Assembly: GCA_964225135.1 (NCBI GenBank)
Contig: CAXQNQ010000251.1
Coordinates: forward strand, 1-14,664
DNA length: 14,664 nucleotides
Direction of reading: 5' to 3'
Source of the DNA: AM-2324 sp964225135
GTDB taxonomy: Bacteria; Bacteroidota; Bacteroidia; Chitinophagales; Saprospiraceae
Below are positions 6,503 through 13,835 of the stretch, in pieces (the stretch's first letter is position 1; each line of letters opens with the position of its first letter). The position numbers and the translations under genes were made by a program. The notes beneath the pieces were generated by a model. It saw only the letters and a list, made by a program, of their open reading frames with translations, was not told where the DNA came from and did no database searches.

Positions 6503-8047
6503 ATGAAATCCCTTTTTTCTTTGCCCTTGTTTATTGCTTTTATGTGCGTAAGCACTCACGCTCAAGATGCTTTTCAAGCTATTGATTTAAACTCCATAGA
6601 AATACCCCATAATCAGGTCATCCGTATTCCTATAGATGCAATAAATAATCCTTTTTTCACCCTAGCACTTGTAGTAGAGCCGGATCAATTGAATGAACTT
6701 TCTCATCGAATGACTATGGATCAAAAAAACAATCCATGGAACAACTTTGAAAAAGATAACCACCATACCCACCCTCAAAAAGATATAAGCAGCTTGATCT
6801 TTTTACCAGCTGCAAAAGGCTGGTTAGAAATAAACTTGGGTAGCTATACACCCAAATCAGGGGATGAGTTACACCTTTTTTATCCAGAAAAAACACCAAA
6901 CTCTAGCACTCAGACCAGTATAAGGGGTGTACAAAACCTTAATTGCCCTTGTCCACAACCCTCCTTTAAAGGAAGAGACCAATGGTGTCAAAGTCAAAAT
7001 TGCCCAACCGATGTAACACCAATAATAACAGATGTCTCACATTTAATCATACACCATTCTGCTGGTGCTAATACATCCTCTGATTGGCCAGCTGTCGTCC
7101 ATTCTATATGGAATTATCACGTAAACACCAATGGATGGGACGATATAGGTTACAATTGGCTTATTGATCCAAATGGAGTAATATATGAAGGCAGAGCTGA
7201 CAATTTACAAGGCGCTCATTTCTGTGGACTCAATCCAAATACTATGGGAGTCTGTGTCATGGGGACCTATACAGGGGAACAACCAGCAGCGCAAGCCTTA
7301 GAATCCATTACAAGACTCTTTGCATGGAAAAGCTGTCAGGAGAATATTAATCCTGAAGGACTAGATTATCACCCACCATTAGATAATGAAATATTCACTG
7401 TTTCTGGACACCAGGACGGTTGTGCAACAGCCTGTCCCGGTGATGAATTATACGCCCTACTCCCTGAAATAAGAGCCCAAATCCAATTAGAAATGGATGA
7501 AAGCTGTGGAAATATACTGGCCCCTATTAATCTTCAAGCCTCTGAAACGAGCTCGGGCGTTATTCAGTTAAGCTGGTCCGACCAAAGTGATAATGAAACG
7601 AGTTTCGTATTAGAAAGAAAGGACCCAGGCAGCGATTACTTTTATCCTTTAAATACCTTAGGTGAAAATGAAGAAAGTTACCTCGATGAAACGAACTATT
7701 TAGACGAAAGCTTATCCTACAGAGTTTTAGCGGCTAACGAACAAGATACCTCCATCTACTCCAATACTATTACCTTATTAACCACAACTACCGAAGAGCT
7801 CGTTAAAAAACAAGCTCTTGTATTAATTTATCCTAAAGTATTTAATCAATTCCTTACCTTAAAGAATCTGGTGGAGGAACCCATTAGCATTTCTATATAT
7901 CATGGAGGTGGAAAGGCCATTCAAACAGAAAAACTACTGGGTAATATGACCTATCAAATAAATACAGGGTCATGGGCAAGAGGAATTTACTTCATATACT
8001 ATCAATCCACTCAAACAATGGAGACTATTAAAATCATTAAGCCATGA
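6503..8047 (+). CDS. Secreted PGRP-type N-acetylmuramoyl-L-alanine amidase with T9SS sorting tail
   Basis: This enzyme is predicted to cut the amide bond between N-acetylmuramic acid and L-alanine of peptidoglycan. The start is ATG 6503, giving MKSLFSLPLFIAFMCVSTHAQ, a clear signal peptide cleaved near residue 20; the open frame extends upstream into prfA but that part is not signal-like. Residues 22-140 are an unassigned N-terminal domain. The cysteine-rich CPCP...WC...NC (148-167) leads into the amidase-2/PGRP domain (about 175-330). Predicted zinc ligands are H184 or H185, H303 and C311, with Y217 as the catalytic tyrosine. T309 sits where T7 lysozyme has lysine, as in active PGRPs. A fibronectin-III-like domain follows (about 339-428). 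The last 75 residues, with LIYPKVFNQFLTL and WARGIYFIYY, look like a type IX secretion sorting domain. Ten cysteines lie between 148 and 335, consistent with disulfides outside the cytoplasm. It overlaps the next gene by ATGA. Confidence 0.88.
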   Translation: MKSLFSLPLFIAFMCVSTHAQDAFQAIDLNSIEIPHNQVIRIPIDAINNPFFTLALVVEPDQLNELSHRMTMDQKNNPWNNFEKDNHHTHPQKDISSLIFLPAAKGWLEINLGSYTPKSGDELHLFYPEKTPNSSTQTSIRGVQNLNCPCPQPSFKGRDQWCQSQNCPTDVTPIITDVSHLIIHHSAGANTSSDWPAVVHSIWNYHVNTNGWDDIGYNWLIDPNGVIYEGRADNLQGAHFCGLNPNTMGVCVMGTYTGEQPAAQALESITRLFAWKSCQENINPEGLDYHPPLDNEIFTVSGHQDGCATACPGDELYALLPEIRAQIQLEMDESCGNILAPINLQASETSSGVIQLSWSDQSDNETSFVLERKDPGSDYFYPLNTLGENEESYLDETNYLDESLSYRVLAANEQDTSIYSNTITLLTTTTEELVKKQALVLIYPKVFNQFLTLKNLVEEPISISIYHGGGKAIQTEKLLGNMTYQINTGSWARGIYFIYYQSTQTMETIKIIKP

Positions 8048-9195
8048 TTAAACGCATACAATGGATTCTAATCCTAAGCATTATAGGTATTGCTTCAGCA
8101 TGTAATGAAACACCCGAATCCGAGAACCAGCACACCGAATTTAGACTATCCAAAGATTCTTTTCTCATAGAGAGTACGTCTACTTTTTGCTCGGATAAAA
8201 GAGTTTGTGTTTGGACAGTTGCGTGGGATAGCTTGGGTACCTTAAAAGGTGAAGTCTCAGATGAAGATGCATTTAATCATTTAAAAGCTTTTTGTGCACA
8301 GTACGAGTATCCCTTTAATGTAGAATTACTTCCTGATGCATCGATTAAAGAACCATTTGGTTTAATTAAAGTATCGGTGGCCCAAATTCGGTCTAAACCT
8401 AAACATAGCTCAGAATTATTGACCCAAGCATTGTTAGGGCACCCTGCCAAGATTATTAAGCAAGAAAATGATTGGCTATATGTTCAATTATTTGATGGCT
8501 ACCTGGGTTGGATAGAATCTCTGTCTTTTCAAGCGATGTCAAATTCCGATTTTGACGCTTGGAATAACAGTGATAGAGTGCTCATACTAGATAAATTTAC
8601 TCCTGTATATAATGAAGATGGCCTTGTTGTAAATGAATTAGTGGCCGGCAACATTGTTCAACTTAGCGATAACAACAAAATCATTCTTCCAAATAATCAA
8701 ACCGGATATAGTCCAAACTTGAATTATATCCCAATAAACCAATGGGGTGAGGCTATTTTCGATATTGATCGAATGATTGAAACAGCAAAAGGATATATGG
8801 GGATACCTTACGTATGGGGCGGCACAAGCTCTAAAGGATTTGATTGTTCTGGTTTTACGAAAACTGCATTTCTTCTAAATGGCATCCAATTACCTAGAGA
8901 TGCCTCCCAACAAGTACACTGTGGAACACTTATCGATGATAGTAAACAATTCGATCTACTAGAAGCAGGTGATCTACTATTTTTCGGTAGAAAAGCAACA
9001 GATGAAAAGGCAGAAAAAGTTACCCATGTTGGTATTTATTTAGGAGATGGCTCATTTATTCATGCTTCTGGAGAAGTCAGGATTCAAAGCTTATTCAAAG
9101 AGCGTCCAGATTTTGCTCCCAACAGATATGAGACTTATTTAAGAGCTAAAAGAATCTCAACAGATTGTATTGGAACTTATCAACAAAAGCTTTAA
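8044..9195 (+). CDS. NlpC/P60-family lipoprotein peptidase with SH3-like domains
   Basis: This is a predicted cysteine peptidase that cuts within peptidoglycan stem peptides, typically after D-glutamate (D,L-endopeptidase). The signal peptide MIKRIQWILILSIIGIASAC ends at a lipobox with C20 as lipid anchor; the following NETPESEN is acidic. After a region of unknown fold (about 35-103) comes a bacterial SH3 domain (about 104-164: VSVAQIRSKP, then GYLGWIES) and a weaker second one (about 178-232). The NlpC/P60 domain (about 238-370) begins AKGYMGIPYVWGG. Its catalytic residues are C268 in FDCSGF, H328 in THVGIYLG and H340 in FIHASG. The start ATG overlaps the amidase stop (ATGA), so translation is probably coupled and the pair would attack two different bonds of the same substrate. 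Lipid anchoring versus T9SS export would place the two in different spots. A strong hairpin follows the stop. Confidence 0.93.
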   Translation: MIKRIQWILILSIIGIASACNETPESENQHTEFRLSKDSFLIESTSTFCSDKRVCVWTVAWDSLGTLKGEVSDEDAFNHLKAFCAQYEYPFNVELLPDASIKEPFGLIKVSVAQIRSKPKHSSELLTQALLGHPAKIIKQENDWLYVQLFDGYLGWIESLSFQAMSNSDFDAWNNSDRVLILDKFTPVYNEDGLVVNELVAGNIVQLSDNNKIILPNNQTGYSPNLNYIPINQWGEAIFDIDRMIETAKGYMGIPYVWGGTSSKGFDCSGFTKTAFLLNGIQLPRDASQQVHCGTLIDDSKQFDLLEAGDLLFFGRKATDEKAEKVTHVGIYLGDGSFIHASGEVRIQSLFKERPDFAPNRYETYLRAKRISTDCIGTYQQKL

Positions 9196-9237
9196 ACATA
9201 AAAGCCCCAGTGCAAATACACTGGGGCTTTTATGTTT
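9194..9237. terminator. Bidirectional rho-independent terminator
   Basis: A perfect 19-bp inverted repeat, arms 9194-9212 and 9219-9237, encloses the 6-base loop CAAATA. The core GCCCCAGTG/CACTGGGGC is flanked by AAAA on the left and TTTT on the right, so it works as a terminator in either direction. It overlaps the last two bases of the NlpC/P60 gene and ends 13 bp before the stop of the convergent barrel gene. Confidence 0.9.
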
Positions 9238-9250
9238 CCTTAGTATAGTA

Positions 9251-11542
9251 TTATTCTTGTAGCTTGGCAGCCTTTACGTATCCTACTTGACCGTCAAAGA
9301 TTACCTTCCACCAGTACTTACCCGTTTTTTCTATCAATTCAACCTCGTCACCAGCACTAAATCTTTTTAAAACAACAGACTGAGAAGTAGCTTCTGACCT
9401 CAAACTAGTCTTATCAATCAAATAATAATACAAGCCGGTACCTTCATTTGATACGTTATAATTAGATGTTGGTATTTCATTTCCTGAATCAGTATCAGCA
9501 ATGTAAGTCCCAGTAATAGGGTTTGAGCTCATCATTAAATAAGCCGCTTTTACATAACCAACTTGTCCATCTAAATTGACTTTCCACCAGTACTTATTGG
9601 TCTCTTCAAGCACCTCCATAAGGGTTCCTTCAGATATTCGTTGAAGCACAGTAGACTGCGAAGTCGCCTCAGCTCTCAAAGAGGTCCTTGCTGTTAATTC
9701 GTAAGCCATAACAACTGGTTCTTCCTCCTCTGGACTAGGCATATATTCAAGTACTTTAGGCGTTAAATAGAATATATTTCTAATCTGAGGTAATTCACCC
9801 ATATCATCTTTAAAGACGTAATATTCTGTATCCTCATATCCCGCCTTTTTAACTACAATCCTATACTTTGCTGTCCGGTCTAGCTGTTTCACGAAATGGC
9901 TCGAGTTAAAAGGTCTACTACTCGGACCTACTTCTATACCATCTTCACCCGTAACATACACATCCACTATCACTCCCGTAAGCTCTAAATGTGTTTCTTT
10001 ATCCTTTACCTCACCGAATAATTCAATGTATGGAGAAACAGGAACTGGAATTGGATCTGGTTCTGGTTCAGGCTCTGTAACGGTCTCCAACCCAGACATT
10101 GGTTCTGGTTCTGCCATAACCGCTTCAGTGATTAAATCTCCTCCTTTATCTAATTCTTCCGGTTGCATTGCACGCTTTCCAAAAGTAAGATTCACACCTA
10201 CACGGGCATGAATATTTCTTGCAGCAGATACATTCATTCCTAGGATATTATCCGAAATGGCATACATCTGTACAGGTCCCTTATCGAACATGATTCCAAG
10301 GCCAACATTATTATATGTGTTATCAGTAGCTGTATAAGAAGCAACCGCTGAAAAAGCATTACCTAAATTATATGATGCTGATACACTAGCTGCATACTTA
10401 GTTGCTGGTCCAAAAAACTGCCCATGGAGCAGCAAACCAAGATTAATTTTTTCGCTCAATTGGTAATTACCCCCAATAAGCACGCGAGGATGTAGTCTAG
10501 TTTGATAAACACTAGTTGAATCCAGGATAGGATTAATAGAATCAATGGCAGAGCCATACGTTTCTGAAATTAAGTCTCCTATTGCAGTGGAATCATTTAA
10601 TGCTAAAATATCAATCCCATCGAACTGAAAATTAAAATCATTCATGGTATACATCATGTTGTTGTTTGACCAATTGATAAATCCTAAGTCTGATACTGCA
10701 GCGGATAAATTAATCGCATCATTCAATTGATATTCTAAACCTAAATCTAACCCATACCCAGTGTTACCTCTTCCTGAGAATATATTATAGTTTTCGAGCG
10801 CTTCAGTTGTTAATCCGGAAGAATTCACTGAATAAGCAGCTGAAATGTCCCAGCTATAATCTTGCGGATCAGTTACCCAGGTAAATTCACTATTACTTAC
10901 AGATAAATTCTCCATACCTGATAGTAGTTTAACCCGTGCACCATAAGTCCACTTTGTTCCTGCCTTCAAACTATAAGACAAGCCAAACTCTCTATAATGA
11001 TTAAAGTCTGGTCCCATTCCATTAATTGTTTGAGGCACACCTAAGTTTGCACCACCATTACCATTCTGCACCAATTCAAATAAACTTTTAGGGAACATGA
11101 TCATTCCACTAACTTTTTCCGTAACATTAAAGCCAATGGAGTGTTTTCCCTTATTGATTTGTAAGTGGAACAGATCTATCTGAAGATTCGTCATCAAATA
11201 ATTTGACTCAGCTAGCCCGCTGGTAATCTGAGCAGGATTTCTTAAATAATTAAAAAACTCTGTTGATCCCGTATTGGTCAAATTACTGATTTTAAAATCA
11301 TAATCTGATGCAAACAAATCATCCACATCAAAAGCATTGTTGTTGTATGAAAAGTAAGTCGATGATAAGGCTGGTAGCCCTACAGATACTTTCATATCTG
11401 TACTTCCACTAAATGCAGGATTTAAATATGAAGCTTGATTTAGATTTCTAAATTGATACAGCGTCATGTCTTGCTGTCCAAAACCAAGGTTCATGGTTAC
11501 CAAAAGGAAGAGTATCGCAGTATATATCTTTAAATTTTTCAT
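9251..11542 (-). CDS. DUF5723-type outer-membrane barrel protein with C-terminal SH3 pair
   Basis: A 763-residue envelope protein. The signal peptide (about 1-22) is followed by QDMTLYQFRNLNQASYLNPAFSGS and alternating beta strands to about residue 455, ending RVGVNLTFGK. This pattern fits the DUF5723 family of Bacteroidota outer-membrane barrels, distantly like PorP/SprF. A Glu/Pro linker (about 478-503, EPEPEPDPIPVPV) leads to a beta-sandwich resembling carboxypeptidase-regulatory or PEGA domains (about 505-597; ELFGEVKDKETHLELTGV, then YRIVVKKAGYE). Two SH3 domains close the protein (about 612-672 and 703-763). They agree at 35 of 50 aligned core residues, sharing EATSQS, KYWWKV and DGQVGYVKAA, so they arose by internal duplication. 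The likely topology is a barrel in the outer membrane with the tail in the periplasm, reaching peptidoglycan. It lies 18 bp after the lipoprotein gene, so the two are probably cotranscribed. The molecular function is unknown. Confidence 0.75.
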   Translation of the reverse strand: MKNLKIYTAILFLLVTMNLGFGQQDMTLYQFRNLNQASYLNPAFSGSTDMKVSVGLPALSSTYFSYNNNAFDVDDLFASDYDFKISNLTNTGSTEFFNYLRNPAQITSGLAESNYLMTNLQIDLFHLQINKGKHSIGFNVTEKVSGMIMFPKSLFELVQNGNGGANLGVPQTINGMGPDFNHYREFGLSYSLKAGTKWTYGARVKLLSGMENLSVSNSEFTWVTDPQDYSWDISAAYSVNSSGLTTEALENYNIFSGRGNTGYGLDLGLEYQLNDAINLSAAVSDLGFINWSNNNMMYTMNDFNFQFDGIDILALNDSTAIGDLISETYGSAIDSINPILDSTSVYQTRLHPRVLIGGNYQLSEKINLGLLLHGQFFGPATKYAASVSASYNLGNAFSAVASYTATDNTYNNVGLGIMFDKGPVQMYAISDNILGMNVSAARNIHARVGVNLTFGKRAMQPEELDKGGDLITEAVMAEPEPMSGLETVTEPEPEPDPIPVPVSPYIELFGEVKDKETHLELTGVIVDVYVTGEDGIEVGPSSRPFNSSHFVKQLDRTAKYRIVVKKAGYEDTEYYVFKDDMGELPQIRNIFYLTPKVLEYMPSPEEEEPVVMAYELTARTSLRAEATSQSTVLQRISEGTLMEVLEETNKYWWKVNLDGQVGYVKAAYLMMSSNPITGTYIADTDSGNEIPTSNYNVSNEGTGLYYYLIDKTSLRSEATSQSVVLKRFSAGDEVELIEKTGKYWWKVIFDGQVGYVKAAKLQE

Positions 11543-11560
11543 TTTCTAGATTGTTCCCTA

Positions 11561-13237
11561 TTAAAATTCAATTCTACCTGTTGCTTGGAATCCAAGCTTC
11601 GCATTGATATAATACTCATCAAATAGCTTAACTTCTGTTCCATCTTCAAAGTCAGCGGTCTCGAATGAATACCTTAATACTAAATAGTTGCAATCAACCA
11701 TATTACTTACAGTCGACCTAGATACTAATGCTTCTCTAACGGTTAGCACAGGTTCTTCATCGATAGGTTTTCCATCCGGTCCAATCTCAGGGGATTGAAT
11801 TAAAGGAAGGTCAAAATCACTATGGTATAAAGAGTCCAGTAGATTCTTATCTGCATCTAGAAAATAAATCTGTAAATATGCATTTGCCGGGAAATAACTT
11901 TCCATATTAGTCTTGATGACCAAGCTGTCTACCTCTGCCAGCTGTTCACCTAAATCAAAATCTAAAGTATCCGTGAAATCAATATCCCCAATTCGTCCAT
12001 ACATAGGAATTTCTACGTCTAGATTTGCCGATACACCGTAATCTCTATGAATAAAACTCTGTGTATTGGGTGGGTTATTATTAATTACTCCATAAATACC
12101 ATAGATAAGCTGTCGAACATTTGGAGACATCATGGCCGATAAATCCCCGTCCTCATTAGAAATTTGTTCGAAGGTCTCTGCAAATTGACCTACTGTAACT
12201 GGCGCATTTATCATCGGTTGAATAGCATCAGGATTGTACAATACTTCATTTAAAGTCCCATTATTGTCTATATACATGAGGTCCTCCACAAATGAATTCG
12301 TATTACCTAAGCCAATGCCATTATTGATACGAAGGTTAATCCTTGGGTCAGACAAATAAAAATCAGCATCTATGAACTCTGTAAAAGGATTAAAATCAAT
12401 AGTATCTTTCCCAAGCAAATAACTACCTGGTCCAAAATCACCATAGACTAACTCAAAATCCATTCCATCAAGCTCCAATGTGAAGGTGATATTATCATTA
12501 TCATCAGCTATATAATCGGATTTAACAATATTAACGGTCATATCCACATCTAAATGATTATAGGGGTCATTATCCGTTGATTGAGTAAAATCGATGAAGT
12601 AACCACTTAATTGCAATATTAGAGAGGCTGTTGAAGCCCCCGTTGTAATATTTTCTGGCCACTCTAATTGATACATAAACATCTCCCCATCCGCATTAAC
12701 CATGTTTGGAATCTGAATATCTAAGTACCCTCCATGTCCCATGGTAGAATTGATATTCACCAATAACTCCCCTTCATATAAGTACATGGAGTCAATCAGA
12801 ATATTAAACTGACTTCCATCAGGATTCAACACAGTAGGTTCAATAGTTAATACTCCTTGGCCAAATGAAAAGCTAGCGCCTCCGTTCAAATCTAAAGCAC
12901 TTTGAAGGGCAGCAGAGAAAGGAACCTCATTATCAATTAAATTGGTACCATAATCCAACTGAAACAGATCAGCAGGACTATAATCAAATAGTTCATTTTC
13001 AAAAGTAAAGTATATCAAACCATCATCATCAGAGAAAAGACTTGAGTCTGATGCAATTCGATCTAATATATCTGATATGGTAAGTGTAGAATTTACTAAT
13101 GGACCTGCAAAAGTAGGCGACCAATCAGCTGTGGAATCCGGTTTACAGGATGTAATAGTTAGTAGAGGTACGCAAATTCCCAATAGCATTAGCCATTGAA
13201 AGCCACCTCTAAGATTGAGATAGTTATGGACTTTCAT
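11561..13237 (-). CDS. Uncharacterised 558-residue lipoprotein
   Basis: I do not recognise an assigned function. The N-terminus MKVHNYLNLRGGFQWLMLLGICVPLLTITSC is a lipoprotein signal with C31 as the anchor; an internal Met17 would lose the basic n-region, so the first ATG is preferred. The mature part begins with DWSPTFAGPLVNSTLTISDI (38-57), then aspartate-rich DDDGLIYFTF (70-79). The rest is low in lysine and rich in Asp, Asn and aromatic residues with alternating beta pattern, suggesting an extracytoplasmic beta-rich protein. It ends ATGRIEF with a terminal Phe. No second cysteine cluster or catalytic motif is visible. The barrel gene follows within 18 bp, which points to a lipoprotein-barrel partnership; the SH3 membrane protein gene lies 69 bp upstream in the same direction. 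A surface-exposed or periplasmic accessory subunit is an inference. Confidence 0.8.
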   Translation of the reverse strand: MKVHNYLNLRGGFQWLMLLGICVPLLTITSCKPDSTADWSPTFAGPLVNSTLTISDILDRIASDSSLFSDDDGLIYFTFENELFDYSPADLFQLDYGTNLIDNEVPFSAALQSALDLNGGASFSFGQGVLTIEPTVLNPDGSQFNILIDSMYLYEGELLVNINSTMGHGGYLDIQIPNMVNADGEMFMYQLEWPENITTGASTASLILQLSGYFIDFTQSTDNDPYNHLDVDMTVNIVKSDYIADDNDNITFTLELDGMDFELVYGDFGPGSYLLGKDTIDFNPFTEFIDADFYLSDPRINLRINNGIGLGNTNSFVEDLMYIDNNGTLNEVLYNPDAIQPMINAPVTVGQFAETFEQISNEDGDLSAMMSPNVRQLIYGIYGVINNNPPNTQSFIHRDYGVSANLDVEIPMYGRIGDIDFTDTLDFDLGEQLAEVDSLVIKTNMESYFPANAYLQIYFLDADKNLLDSLYHSDFDLPLIQSPEIGPDGKPIDEEPVLTVREALVSRSTVSNMVDCNYLVLRYSFETADFEDGTEVKLFDEYYINAKLGFQATGRIEF

Positions 13238-13306
13238 TTTGTTAGTGTAGTTTAAAATGGATACAAGTTCAATATTATGGTTTTATCGATATAAATTCAA
13301 TGGTTA

Positions 13307-13789
13307 TTAAAGGCCTTTGACCTTTTTTTGGTAATAATCTACTCCTGCACCATACACCCAGCCTGTTTTACCTTTCCAGGTTCTTATTTTAACATAAGGC
13401 TCGCTAGCTTCTCTGGCTCCAAGATTTAGAGTGTAAATACTATCTGTTACAGCTCCATCGTATATTACTTTTGAGCCCAAGGATAACTCCTCTAATACTT
13501 CACTATTTAGACTAGGTTCAGCGCGCAGCTTAAGATTATTAATATTTACATATAAAATCGTCTGCTCTTGGACAATTTGCACGGTATCGACTTTAATATC
13601 TGAAATCTCTGGGCTAGTTGTGTCAATAGATACAGTCTCTGATGCCTCCTCTGTTTCCTCGATTGGTTGAATAGAATTAGAACACTGCTTGAATGCCCAC
13701 AAAACGAAAAACCCAAATAAGATGATCAATATGACCAACTCTGTTCGGGGTAAAACCCCTTTCTTCTTTTGACTTGTTTCTTCTGTCAT
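13307..13789 (-). CDS. Membrane-anchored SH3-domain protein
   Basis: The 160-residue protein has a basic cytoplasmic tail (MTEETSQKKKGVLPR), one membrane helix (about 18-33, LVILIILFGFFVLWAF), an acidic Ser/Thr/Glu-rich stalk (about 41-75) and a single bacterial SH3 domain (about 79-150). The SH3 domain begins LYVNINNLKLRAEPSLNSEVL and ends WKGKTGWVYG. The charge pattern puts the SH3 domain in the periplasm. C36 follows the helix but FKQC is not a lipobox. It is the first gene of a same-strand set with the lipoprotein (69 bp downstream) and the barrel gene. Similar SH3 modules occur in the barrel protein and the NlpC/P60 protein, suggesting a shared ligand such as peptidoglycan, although bacterial SH3 domains vary in what they bind. 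The start at 13789 is 46 bp from the divergent dprA start. Confidence 0.82.
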   Translation of the reverse strand: MTEETSQKKKGVLPRTELVILIILFGFFVLWAFKQCSNSIQPIEETEEASETVSIDTTSPEISDIKVDTVQIVQEQTILYVNINNLKLRAEPSLNSEVLEELSLGSKVIYDGAVTDSIYTLNLGAREASEPYVKIRTWKGKTGWVYGAGVDYYQKKVKGL

Positions 13790-13835
13790 ATTACTCGTAA
13801 ATATTTAGAGTAGTGGATCCTATTTTCAGAATCCA

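Noticed and set aside
10026..10211. Plus-strand open frame rich in Gly-Ser repeats
   Set aside because: It is the complement of the Glu-Pro repeat linker of the barrel gene, so its repetitive look follows from that codon pattern.
9251..11542. Assignment of the barrel gene as PorP/SprF
   Set aside because: The N-terminal pattern with LNPAFSG is reminiscent, but the following sequence and length fit DUF5723-type proteins better and the usual PorP/SprF opening is absent.
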